NCBI RefSeq assembly: GCF_000024865.1
Contig: NC_013595.1
Span: 9,300,001-9,364,000 of the forward strand
Length of the DNA stretch: 64,000 nt
Direction of reading: 5' to 3'
From: Streptosporangium roseum DSM 43021
GTDB lineage: Bacteria; Actinomycetota; Actinomycetes; Streptosporangiales; Streptosporangiaceae
The position numbers were made by a program, and so were the translations under genes. Under the pieces are notes generated by a model, which did not search any database, was not told where the DNA came from, and saw only the letters and a list, made by a program, of their open reading frames with translations. The first letter of the stretch is position 1. Each line of letters starts with the position of its first letter. Shown here piece by piece: positions 52,494 to 61,790 of the stretch.

Positions 52494-55400
52494 TCACTGG
52501 GCCAATTCCTCCTCGCTGGGTCGAACCGTCTGCGCCGCTCCGAAACCCGCCGCCACGACGCCGGCCAGCGCGAGATACGCCCGGCGGCCCGGCGCCCGCA
52601 GATGGGACGGCTCCACCCGCTCCGACCTGCCGGGCGCCAGCTCGTCCTCCCAGGGCACCCGCACGATCGCCCGGCACCGGCCCCGCGCGACCGCCTCGGC
52701 CTGCTCCACGTCGCCCATGCTCCGGCGGCTCACGCCGTTGACGACCATGATCGCGCGACGACGGAGGTCCGCGCAGCCGTGCCCGTCAAGCCACTCGTAG
52801 GTCATGGCCACCGCGTCCGGCCCGTCCTCACTGGCCGGGACGACCAGGACGAGCTGGTCGGCGTAGGGAAGCACCCGGGCGGCTAGTGCCGCCGCCGGGT
52901 CCATGACGATCAGCTTGTAGTGGCGGTCCAGCATGTCCATGGTCTGGCTGAGCCGCCGGTCGGAGAAGAGCGTGCGGTCGGTGAGCCGCTGCTCGGCGCC
53001 GGAGTCGCTGTCACCGGCGATGACTTCGAGGCCGGAGGCGCAGCGGCTGGTGTAGGCGCGCATGCCCAGGTAGCCGTGGACGTTGTCCAGCCCGGCCAGC
53101 AGGGAGCTCAGCGTCTCGGGCGATTCGCCCTGGATACGGCTGGACAGCGCGTGGATGCCGATGTTGGCGTCGACCGCGAGCACCCGGTCCTCGCGATACC
53201 GGGCGAGGGTGTGACCGAGCATGAGCGCCGTCGTGGTCTGCCCGGCGCCGCCGGTGCAGCCCAGCACCACCACCCGGCGGCTGCCGGCGAACACCGTCCT
53301 GGCCCGCGCCTCGTCGATCTCCGACCCGTCCGTACGGCCCGCGCCGCCCGGCCCGATGACCACCTGGGCCAGCCGCCGCCAGCCCCCCGAGGAGTCACGG
53401 CCGACGACCGACTCCACCCGGCGCACCCGGGCCTCGCCCTGGCCGGGCCTGGGCACCGGCACCGCGGGCACCACCGGGTCGGCCTTGGCCTCCGCCCCCG
53501 TGGGGACCGCCCGGATCGAGACACCCGCGGGCCGATCCTGCGGCCACGCCCTCTGCGTCTCGGCGAACTGCCCCGCCTGCGCCGGCTGCCCCTTGCGGTG
53601 CCGGGCCCACAGGCTCTCGTCCGCCTCGTCCGCCTTCACCTCCGGCTCGGCGGCACGCCGCCGGGACGGAGCGGGCCCGACGAACCGGGATCCGGCGGGG
53701 GACTGCTCGACTGATCCGCCGGATTCGGCGGGCTCGCCGGATCCGGCGGCGGCCGAGGACCGCTCGACGGCCGCGGGACGCTGCGGAAGCGGCACCACCG
53801 GCCCGGAGACGGCAGCGGGCCGCTCGACGGCCGCGGGACGGCGCTCGACGGGCGCGGGACGCTGCGGAAGCGGCACCACCGGCCCGGAGACGGCAGCGGG
53901 CCGCTCGACGGCCGCGGGACGGCGCTCGACGGGCGCGGGACGCTGCGGAAGCGGCACCACCGGCCCGGAGACGGCCTCAGGCCGCCCCGCCGACTCGCGA
54001 CGCCCGGCAGCGGGCACGGAAGGCTCACCGGCCGCGAACCGCTCAGCCGCCGCGGACCGCCCGGCGGACTCACGACGCTCAGTAGCAGGCGCGGAAGGCT
54101 CACCGGATACGAGCCGCTCGGCGGACCCCTCGCGCTCAGCCGCCGCGGACCGCCCGGCGGAGTCACGACGCTCACCGGCGGGCGCGGAAGGCTCACCAGT
54201 CACGAGCCGCTCGGCGGACCCCTCGCGCTCGGCAGCGGGCACCCCGGACTCGGCGGACGCCTCGCGTTCGGCAGACGCCCCGGATTCGGCGGACGCCGCA
54301 CGCTCGGCAGCAGACGCCCCGGATTCAGGAGACTCCGCGGATTCGGAGGACATCGCACGTTCCACGGGCACCTCGGACTGAGCCGGAGACGAGGACGCCG
54401 CGCTCGCCGGGGCCCTGCCCTGGTCGGCCTGGGCCGGAACGGCACGCTCGGCCTCGGCCGAGGCGGCGAGCCTGCGCAGCCGCCGCAACGCCTCGGTGCC
54501 GATCGGAGCGGCCGGGGCCTGCTCGGGCGGGGCGGCCGGGCCGGCGGGAGCCTGCCCGGCGGCAGGGGCCGGAGGAGCCGTAGGGGTCGGAGAGGGGTCG
54601 GCCGGCGCCTTGACCAGCGCGGAGGAGGCCGCGGGGGGCGGGGCGAGGGAGACCCGCTCGACCGGCACCGCGGAGGCGGAGGTCGCGCGCACCGCGGAGG
54701 CGGGGGGCGCGTGCGTCTGGGAGGCGGGGGTCTCACGCGTCTCGGAGGCGGGGGTCGCACGCGTCCGGGAAGCGGGGGTCGCGCGCGCGGTGGATGTGAC
54801 GGCTCCGGGATCCTCGGCGGACACCGCCTGCCCGAGAGCCGGGGCGGTGCCCCGGCGAGGTGCCACGGCCGTACCCCAGGCGGTGCGTTCGCGGGTGACC
54901 GGAGCGGCTGCCGCGGCCGCCGCGGCGGCGGCCACCGCGGGGCGGACCTCGCGGGAGGAGGCGGCCGCGCGCTTCGACTGGGCGTGCCGGGCCTTGCGGG
55001 AGGCCTTGACCCGGACCGGCGCCGCCCGCTGGGGCGCGGCCTGCCAGACCCGGCCGGTCAGGCTGACCTCCGAAGGCTCGGCGGCGGGGGCCATCCGGCA
55101 CCAGGTGCGCGGCTCACCCACGTAGCGGGCCTGTGACTGGAGCAGCTCGGTGAGCCTCTTGCTCTCGATCACCGGCCGGGTGGAGAGCCAGGTGACGATC
55201 CCCGGCGGCACCAGGTACACCACGTGCCAGGGCGCGTCGAAAGGCAGGCCTAGCAGGTAGAGCAGCAGTGACCAGGGCACCACCACACCCACGAACACAC
55301 CGATCCAGACAATCGGAAGCGGCATCGGCAGCCGTAGGTCGTACAGCTTGTAGAGCCGCTTCTCAATCCGCCAGATATTGGTATACGTGGGCAGGTCCAC
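52494..55400 (-). CDS. TcpE-like membrane domain fused to MinD/ParA-like domain with altered Walker A
   Basis: In this 968-aa protein, residues 1-110 match the TcpE conjugation family (LPTYTNIWRIEKRLYKLYD, two helices at about 28-75). Residues 110-660 are low-complexity Ala/Pro/Glu/Arg with three 27-aa repeats. Residues about 700-965 form a MinD/ParA-type fold: VLGCTGGAGQTTTALML, LAVDANIGIHALS, LIVMDPAAAL, VVPASEDGPDA. The Walker A Lys is replaced by Gln721, and the usual preceding Lys is Thr, so ATP hydrolysis is doubtful. It lies 117 nt ahead of the VirB4-like gene. Confidence 0.85.
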   Translation of the reverse strand: MDLPTYTNIWRIEKRLYKLYDLRLPMPLPIVWIGVFVGVVVPWSLLLYLLGLPFDAPWHVVYLVPPGIVTWLSTRPVIESKRLTELLQSQARYVGEPRTWCRMAPAAEPSEVSLTGRVWQAAPQRAAPVRVKASRKARHAQSKRAAASSREVRPAVAAAAAAAAAAPVTRERTAWGTAVAPRRGTAPALGQAVSAEDPGAVTSTARATPASRTRATPASETRETPASQTHAPPASAVRATSASAVPVERVSLAPPPAASSALVKAPADPSPTPTAPPAPAAGQAPAGPAAPPEQAPAAPIGTEALRRLRRLAASAEAERAVPAQADQGRAPASAASSSPAQSEVPVERAMSSESAESPESGASAAERAASAESGASAEREASAESGVPAAEREGSAERLVTGEPSAPAGERRDSAGRSAAAEREGSAERLVSGEPSAPATERRESAGRSAAAERFAAGEPSVPAAGRRESAGRPEAVSGPVVPLPQRPAPVERRPAAVERPAAVSGPVVPLPQRPAPVERRPAAVERPAAVSGPVVPLPQRPAAVERSSAAAGSGEPAESGGSVEQSPAGSRFVGPAPSRRRAAEPEVKADEADESLWARHRKGQPAQAGQFAETQRAWPQDRPAGVSIRAVPTGAEAKADPVVPAVPVPRPGQGEARVRRVESVVGRDSSGGWRRLAQVVIGPGGAGRTDGSEIDEARARTVFAGSRRVVVLGCTGGAGQTTTALMLGHTLARYREDRVLAVDANIGIHALSSRIQGESPETLSSLLAGLDNVHGYLGMRAYTSRCASGLEVIAGDSDSGAEQRLTDRTLFSDRRLSQTMDMLDRHYKLIVMDPAAALAARVLPYADQLVLVVPASEDGPDAVAMTYEWLDGHGCADLRRRAIMVVNGVSRRSMGDVEQAEAVARGRCRAIVRVPWEDELAPGRSERVEPSHLRAPGRRAYLALAGVVAAGFGAAQTVRPSEEELAQ
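53761..54260. repeat. 81-bp and about 87-bp coding repeats in the TcpE-MinD-like gene
   Basis: From about 53761 to 53990 an 81-bp unit encoding a 27-aa block (AVSGPVVPLPQRPAPVERR...) occurs almost identically, twice complete and once partly. From about 54000 to 54260 there are further related units encoding GEPSAPAxERRxSAGRSAAAER. Confidence 0.8.
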
Positions 55401-55446
55401 ACGCTCCTCCTTTCCGCCTCTCGTTCTTTGACCGCTACGCGCGGTC

Positions 55447-55737
55447 TCAACCCCCCGTGATGCCCAGCGCGCCCGCGATCGCCTTGGCCGTCACCTCGAT
55501 GATGTTGGGCACGTAGAAGATCACTCCGATGGCCACGGCGAGGATGATGAACTGCACGAACCGGGTGATCTCGCGGGTGAAGAGGAAGAAGAGCGCGACG
55601 ACGGAGACGACGACGAGGAAGAGCGGGGCGAAGAATTTGCGGAGGAAGTCGGCCAGGCCCTCGGTGTTGACACCCGCCGGAGGAGTGGTCGGCTGAGCGA
55701 GGTCCATCGCGCTCAGCAGGATGGTCTTCAGGATCAC
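55447..55737 (-). CDS. Small membrane protein of the T4SS-like cluster (TcpD-like position)
   Basis: The 96-aa protein starts at GTG 55737 behind GGAGG (7 nt); an upstream ATG would extend it by 20 non-family-like residues. It has two adjacent helices (about 35-53 and 58-80: FFAPLFLVVVSVVALFFLF and FVQFIILAVAIGVIFYVPN). The gene lies between the TcpC-like and TcpE-like genes. Its size and place suggest a minor membrane component. Confidence 0.75.
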   Translation of the reverse strand: MILKTILLSAMDLAQPTTPPAGVNTEGLADFLRKFFAPLFLVVVSVVALFFLFTREITRFVQFIILAVAIGVIFYVPNIIEVTAKAIAGALGITGG

Positions 55738-55873
55738 TTCTCGTCCTCCGTGCTCATGATCGCGCTCGCCGGGCGGCCACGTGCCCGCGACACGCATGCC
55801 CGGATCCGTCCACCGCCGACTCGCCGATCAGGGGGGGTCTGTTCACTGCGGTCCGACACCATTCGATCATGTG

Positions 55874-56908
55874 TTACCCCACAGACCGTTTCGCGCCTCG
55901 GATGTCCTTGACGAACCACTTGTCACCCTGTTTGACCACGGTGAGCAGGTAGGCCTGCTCCAGCTTCCCGCTCATGTCCCCGGGATCGGAGGGAGTGGGG
56001 TCGGCGGTGGGCGACGCGCCCGAGGGCACGCCCCACACGACCGTGGCGGTGACCTCGCGGGTGGCGCCGCCGACGAGGGGGACGTCGAGGTTCTTGAGCT
56101 CCACGAAGGTGAACGCGCCGCCGAACCCCTCCAGGGTGACCCCGGCGGCGGCGTAGCGCTGCAGGGAGGCGTTGTCGCTCGCGGCGTAGGCCTTGAAGAA
56201 GTCGGCCAGCGGGGTGCGGAGCTCGGTCTCAGCGGCCTCGTCGCTCTCCCCGGCGGGCACCGCGGGCAGGTTCGCCGGCGTCGGCGCGGGGAGGATCCCC
56301 GGTCGCCCGGAGACCACGAACCTGTCGGTCTCGCCGTCGTGGAAGACCGGCACGGACAGGAGCTGGCGGCGGCTGCCCGACTGGAACGCCAGGGTCACGA
56401 CGGCGTTCGCCCTGTCGACGATCTCCGTGCCGTACGGCTGCACCGCTCCGGCGGCCATTCGGCCGAGCCCGTCCCAGCCGAACTGTGGCGGGGCGCCGTC
56501 GGGCAGATAGGGCGCGAGCCGCGCCGCCCTTTCCTGGGAACGGACGGCCTCGAAATTCAGATAGACGGCGGCGAACTGGCTGGCGAAAGAGGTCGCCCGG
56601 CTGACCGGGAATTCGCTGTCCACGGAAACGGGAGCGGACCCGCCTGCGGTGTTCGGCCGGGTGAAACGTTCAAAAGGTGCACGGACCCCGTTCACCACGA
56701 CGACCACTATTAACGCCCAGAGCACCGCCCGGCCGGTCCACACCAGCCAGCGCCCGCCTCCGCCGGACCATCGGCCCCGGGCCGACGCGCCCCGCCCGCG
56801 CGCCGGAGCGCCGGTGAGATCGGGGTCGTAGGGCGCCTCCGGGTATGCCGACAGCTCAGGGTCGCCAGCGATCCGAGGATCACGCTGGACCGTTGCCCTT
56901 CGAGCCAT
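55874..56908 (-). CDS. TcpC-like conjugation-apparatus protein
   Basis: The 344-aa protein (ATG 56908; an ATG immediately upstream is equally possible) has an Asp/Arg/Pro-rich cytoplasmic N-terminus, a helix at about 55-75 and a large extracytoplasmic part. That part carries two NTF2-like repeats, FASQFAAVYLNFEAVR and LADFFKAYAASDNASLQRYAA; the latter ends in YLLTVVKQGDKWFVKDI. This is the pattern of TcpC/VirB8-like proteins of Gram-positive conjugation systems. It is the first gene of the minus-strand cluster. Confidence 0.82.
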   Translation of the reverse strand: MARRATVQRDPRIAGDPELSAYPEAPYDPDLTGAPARGRGASARGRWSGGGGRWLVWTGRAVLWALIVVVVVNGVRAPFERFTRPNTAGGSAPVSVDSEFPVSRATSFASQFAAVYLNFEAVRSQERAARLAPYLPDGAPPQFGWDGLGRMAAGAVQPYGTEIVDRANAVVTLAFQSGSRRQLLSVPVFHDGETDRFVVSGRPGILPAPTPANLPAVPAGESDEAAETELRTPLADFFKAYAASDNASLQRYAAAGVTLEGFGGAFTFVELKNLDVPLVGGATREVTATVVWGVPSGASPTADPTPSDPGDMSGKLEQAYLLTVVKQGDKWFVKDIRGAKRSVG

Positions 56909-56911
56909 CAT

Positions 56912-57283
56912 GCCTCCGCTCGCGCCCATCCCCCGGTTGGCGCGGTGTCGTATTACTCCCGACCCCGTTAACCATGGTCAAGCACTTACTCTAACCGCCT
57001 CGCCGATTGTTCCAGGAAAGCCACGCCTATGCTGCAGGCATCCTCGCGACTGAGCAAACCCGGTCTGGAACCTGCCAGAACCCGTTACCTGCCCACATCG
57101 TCAAGAAAGCACGTTATGCCTGGTCGGCGGGTAACCCGATTACCCAAACGCCACGCATTGCTGTCCAAACGGCAGGGAGAGTATCGCGACCTGCGCATTC
57201 ATCCGGAATACGTCACGCAGCGTCACCACATGCGAGAACGGGCCTGGTCCGAGGACCAGGCCCGTTCTCTCGCGGGTGAGACG
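56912..57283. other. 372-bp intergenic region ahead of the T4SS-like cluster
   Basis: The stretch is lower in GC than its surroundings and holds no convincing gene; short ORFs in it lack ribosome sites and family features. On the minus strand TTGACC and, 20 bp further, TAATAC (near 56955-56986) could form a weak promoter for the cluster, but the spacing is long. The ychF terminator occupies 57234-57269. No tRNA or att-like repeat is seen. Confidence 0.6.
57234..57269 (-). terminator. Perfect 17-bp hairpin terminator of ychF
   Basis: GAGAACGGGCCTGGTCC and its exact complement are separated by only GA, 14 nt after the ychF stop. The stem must open to form a loop of a few bases, but it is very stable. 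Confidence 0.9.
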
Positions 57284-58372
<1,089 letters not shown>

Positions 58373-58681
58373 GTCAGCCGAGTTTACGGCGAATCACCCA
58401 GTGCTACCCGCCGTGGACGGGTCACAGGCCGGTGGACATCGCGCTCACAGGCCCTCGGGCAGCAGTCCGCGCCCGCGTGGCAGCGCCCCCGCGCCCCGGT
58501 CCGGGCGGTCCTCGCCGTCCGGCCGCGGGCGGTGCACGGCCACCGGATCCCACCCTCCGTGCCCGCGTGAGGACTTCGCGTGAGGGGGTGGGACGGCGCG
58601 AACGGGACGCGGGGGCCGGGCCTGAAGGCGTGTCGGGAAGCCAGGAGCCGCCGGGCCTGCGATCATTCCGTGGTGGATGTC
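58373..58681. other. 309-bp divergent intergenic region ychF / rmuC
   Basis: The region is GC-rich and carries no gene I can support. The frame of RmuC remains open through part of it (from 58580), but the encoded residues are Arg/Gly-rich and unlike the family. No strong inverted repeat or promoter is evident. Confidence 0.6.
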
Positions 58682-59986
58682 ATGGCACTCGCTTTCCAGC
58701 TCGCCGTGGGACTCGCCGCGGGACTCGCGATCGGATTCCTGCTGGGCCGGGCGCGTGCCTCCTCGGGAGCGGCGGATGCCGGCGCCCGTCTGGCCGAGGC
58801 CGAGGCGCGGGCCAGAGTCGCCGAGGAGAAGGTCGCCTACGTCGAGGGACAGCTCGCCGAACGCTTCCAGGCCCTGTCCGCCCGCGCGCTCGACGTCAAC
58901 AACCTGCGGTTCCTGGAGCTGGCCGAGACCCGGCTGGCCTCCAGCCGCGCCGAGGCCGCCGGGGAGCTGGAGCAGCGCAAGCAGGCCGTCGAGCACCTGA
59001 TCGAGCCGTTGAAGGACACCCTGGCCCGCGTCGAGACGCAGCTGCGCGACACCCAGTCGGGCCAGCGGGCCGCCCACGCCGAGCTGGCCAAGCACATCGA
59101 CATCGTCCGCGAGAGCAACGACCAGCTCCGCGTCCAGACGACCGCGCTGGTGCGCGCCCTGCAGCGTCCGGAGGCCAGGGGCCGGTGGGGGGAGCTCCAG
59201 CTCCGCAGGGTCGCCGAGATCGCCGGGATGCAGCGCTACTGCGACTTCGACGAGCAGGCGAGCGTCACCACCCCCGACGGCGCGCTCCGGCCCGACATGG
59301 TCGTACGGCTGGCCGGCGGCAAGAACATCGTGGTCGACTCCAAGGTCTCCCTGGCCGCCTACCTGGAGGCCGCCGAGTCCGGCGATCCCGACCACCAGTC
59401 GGCCCGGCTCGACTCCCACGCGCGGCATGTGCGCGAGCACGTGGACCGGCTCGCCTCCAAGGCCTACTGGCAGGCGTTCAGCCCGGCGCCGGAGTTCATG
59501 GTGCTGTTCATCCCGGGTGAGGCCTTCCTCGCCCCGGCCCTGGAGCGCGATCCCGCCCTGCTGGAGTACGCCATGCGGCGGCGGATCCACATCGCCACGC
59601 CCACCACGTTGATCACCATGCTCCGCACCGCGCAGTACGCCTGGCAGCAGGCCGCGCTCAGCGAGAACGCGCGGGCGGTCTTCGAGCTGGGCAAGGAACT
59701 CTACGAACGGCTGGGCACCATGGGACGGAACATGGAGACGATGGGCCGGTCGCTGGGCAGGGCGGTGGAGTCCTACAACCGGACGGTCGGCTCCCTGGAG
59801 ACGCGGGTGCTGGTGAGCGCGCGCAGGCTGAACGACCTGGGGCTGGTCGACGCGGAGCTGGACACGCCCGCGACGGTCGAGGACCTGCCGCGCGCGCTGA
59901 CCTCGCCCGAACTGCTGGAGGAAGAGGAGCCAAGCCCGCCTCTCGTCTCCCGCCTGAACGGTAAGTTGACGAACGACCTGTCCTAG
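58682..59986 (+). CDS. rmuC: DNA recombination protein RmuC
   Basis: The 434-aa protein is read from ATG 58682 (GTG 58673 is possible). It has an N-terminal membrane helix (about 6-22) and a long coiled coil (35-165). The RmuC nuclease-like domain (about 165-350) includes RGRWGELQLRRVAEIAGM, PDMVVRLAGGKNIVVDSKVSL, FMVLFIPGEAFLAPAL and IATPTTLITMLRTAQYAW. It is a predicted endonuclease-fold protein that limits inversion recombination. The neighbour is a DUF6542 gene 134 nt downstream. Confidence 0.93.
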   Translation: MALAFQLAVGLAAGLAIGFLLGRARASSGAADAGARLAEAEARARVAEEKVAYVEGQLAERFQALSARALDVNNLRFLELAETRLASSRAEAAGELEQRKQAVEHLIEPLKDTLARVETQLRDTQSGQRAAHAELAKHIDIVRESNDQLRVQTTALVRALQRPEARGRWGELQLRRVAEIAGMQRYCDFDEQASVTTPDGALRPDMVVRLAGGKNIVVDSKVSLAAYLEAAESGDPDHQSARLDSHARHVREHVDRLASKAYWQAFSPAPEFMVLFIPGEAFLAPALERDPALLEYAMRRRIHIATPTTLITMLRTAQYAWQQAALSENARAVFELGKELYERLGTMGRNMETMGRSLGRAVESYNRTVGSLETRVLVSARRLNDLGLVDAELDTPATVEDLPRALTSPELLEEEEPSPPLVSRLNGKLTNDLS

Positions 59987-60120
59987 AAGCTGTTCCCTGA
60001 AGACGCCGACGGCCGGACACTGGAGGCGGAGCGGAGAGGGCTGGCGATGAGGGGCCGAGGTCGAGGGGGACGACTGGTGGACGAGCGACGCGACGGGCAG
60101 GCGCTTGGCGGGGTGATCAT

Positions 60121-60645
60121 GTGAGTGAGCAGAAGCGGAGCACCGGCATCCGGCTGACCGCCCGGGGTGCGATGGCGTCCGTGCTGGTGTTCACGCTGCT
60201 GGGCAGTCTTCTACAGGCTCTGCTCGGGCTGCCGGCGCTGATCGGCCTGATGTTCGTGGCCGGCTGCGGGGCCGCGGTCTCGCTGGTGAACCGGCGGGAC
60301 CTGCTCTCGCTGGTGGTGTCCCCGCCGCTGGTCTTCTTCACGGCCACGCTGATCGCCGAGGCCGTCCGGGCGCTGGGCGCGGCCTCGCCGGTCCAGGCCC
60401 TCGGCCTGGGCATGCTGACCAAGCTGTCGGCCGGCGCGCCATGGCTGTTCGGCGGCTCGCTGCTGGTCCTGCTCGTCGCCTGGCGCCGCGGCCTGGCCCG
60501 GTGCGTCCGCGACCTGCGCGAGGAGCTGCGGGCCGCGGGCCCCGACATCCCCCGCCCGAGGAGCGGTGACAGCGTCGGCTACGCCCCCGAGCCCGAGGGC
60601 TACTTCGAGCCCAAGGTGTACGGCACGCCCCGCGAAGGCCAGTAG
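60121..60645 (+). CDS. DUF6542-like membrane protein
   Basis: The protein has 174 aa and a GTG start at 60121. Four hydrophobic segments (about 17-35, 37-52, 62-84, 105-122) form a DUF6542-type membrane domain, followed by an Arg-rich and then acidic/Pro-rich cytoplasmic tail. It occurs between rmuC and ispH in many actinobacteria. The function is unknown. Confidence 0.75.
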   Translation: MSEQKRSTGIRLTARGAMASVLVFTLLGSLLQALLGLPALIGLMFVAGCGAAVSLVNRRDLLSLVVSPPLVFFTATLIAEAVRALGAASPVQALGLGMLTKLSAGAPWLFGGSLLVLLVAWRRGLARCVRDLREELRAAGPDIPRPRSGDSVGYAPEPEGYFEPKVYGTPREGQ

Positions 60646-60648
60646 GGA

Positions 60649-60701
60649 CCCGTACGGCGGCGCCGGTCACCGTACGGCGACGTCCGGCGCCGCCGTACGG
60701 G
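60649..60701. terminator. Bidirectional hairpin between DUF6542 gene and ispH
   Basis: 18-bp perfect arms (60649-60666 and 60684-60701) containing CCGTACGGCGGCGCCGG are separated by 17 nt. They lie between convergent genes. Confidence 0.85.
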
Positions 60702-60712
60702 GAGGCGCCGGG

Positions 60713-61681
60713 TCAGACGGTGGCGCGCAGGTCCTTGCGGAGCTCGTGCGGGAGGGCGAAGCGGACGTTCTCCTCGATCGACTCGACCTCTTCGACGTCG
60801 GCGAAGCCGTGCGCGGCGAGGCGGGCCAGCACCTCGGAGACGAGCTCGTCGGGGACCGAAGCGCCGCTCGTCACGCCGACCGTGGTGACCCCGTCGAGCC
60901 ACTCGTCCTTGATGAGCGAGGCGTCGTCGACCAGGTAGGAGGCGTCGGCCCCGTGGTCGACGGCGACCTCGACCAGTCGCTTGGAGTTGGAGGAGTTCTC
61001 CGAGCCGACGACGATGACGAGCTGGGCCTGGGCGGCGATCTCCTTCACCGCGACCTGGCGGTTCTGGGTGGCGTAGCAGATGTCGTCGCTCGGCGGATCG
61101 ATGAGGTTCGGGAAGCGCTCCTTGAGGCGGGAGACCGTCTCGACCGTCTCGTCCACCGACAGCGTGGTCTGCGACAGCCACACCAGCCGGCTGGGGTCCT
61201 TCACCTGGACGGCGGCGACCGAGTCGAGGCCGTCGACGAGCTGGATGTGGTCGGGCGCCTCGCCCGCGGTGCCCTCGACCTCCTCGTGGCCCTCGTGGCC
61301 GATGAGCAGGATGTCGTAGTCCTGGGAGGCGAAGCGCTTGGCCTCGTTGTGCACCTTGGTCACCAGCGGGCAGGTGGCGTCGATGGTCCTGAGGCTGCGC
61401 CGGGCGGCCTCCTGGTGGACGACCGGGGAGACGCCGTGGGCGGAGAAGACCACGATGGCGCCCTCGGGAACCTCCTCGGTCTCCTCGACGAAGATCGCTC
61501 CACGCTCTTCCAGCGTCCTGACCACATGGGTGTTGTGGACGATCTGCTTACGGACGTAGATCGGCGCGCCGTACTGCTCCAGGGCCTTCTCCACGGCTTG
61601 GACCGCTCGATCGACCCCCGCGCAGTAGCCACGGGGCTTAGCCACAAGTACGCGTCGGGTCGCGGGGGTCTTTGAAGTCAT
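60713..61681 (-). CDS. ispH: 4-hydroxy-3-methylbut-2-enyl diphosphate reductase (IspH/LytB)
   Basis: This 322-aa [4Fe-4S] enzyme makes IPP and DMAPP in the last step of the MEP isoprenoid pathway. The three cluster cysteines lie in KPRGYCAGVDRAV, IDATCPLVTKVH and DDICYATQNRQ. The catalytic Glu region FVEETEEVPEG and the SENSSNSKRLVEVA diphosphate-binding segment are also present. It is divergent from the lipid-droplet protein gene, the standard actinobacterial arrangement. Confidence 0.96.
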   Translation of the reverse strand: MTSKTPATRRVLVAKPRGYCAGVDRAVQAVEKALEQYGAPIYVRKQIVHNTHVVRTLEERGAIFVEETEEVPEGAIVVFSAHGVSPVVHQEAARRSLRTIDATCPLVTKVHNEAKRFASQDYDILLIGHEGHEEVEGTAGEAPDHIQLVDGLDSVAAVQVKDPSRLVWLSQTTLSVDETVETVSRLKERFPNLIDPPSDDICYATQNRQVAVKEIAAQAQLVIVVGSENSSNSKRLVEVAVDHGADASYLVDDASLIKDEWLDGVTTVGVTSGASVPDELVSEVLARLAAHGFADVEEVESIEENVRFALPHELRKDLRATV

Positions 61682-61790
61682 GTTCTTATGCTACGTGGAG
61701 TGTCCGCTGGGCCGCCCACGCGTCCTATGACCTCATACGGCACAGTCTTGCGAGACTAGACGCCTAAAACAGACCTCCCAGGGAGACGAC

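Noticed and set aside
41844..56908. Integrated conjugative element
   Set aside because: No integrase, relaxase, replication gene, direct att repeats or tRNA boundary was found; flanks are housekeeping genes. Kept only as a T4SS-like cluster.
57007..57279. Short plus-strand gene in the gap before ychF
   Set aside because: No ribosome site or family features, and its 3' part is the ychF terminator hairpin.
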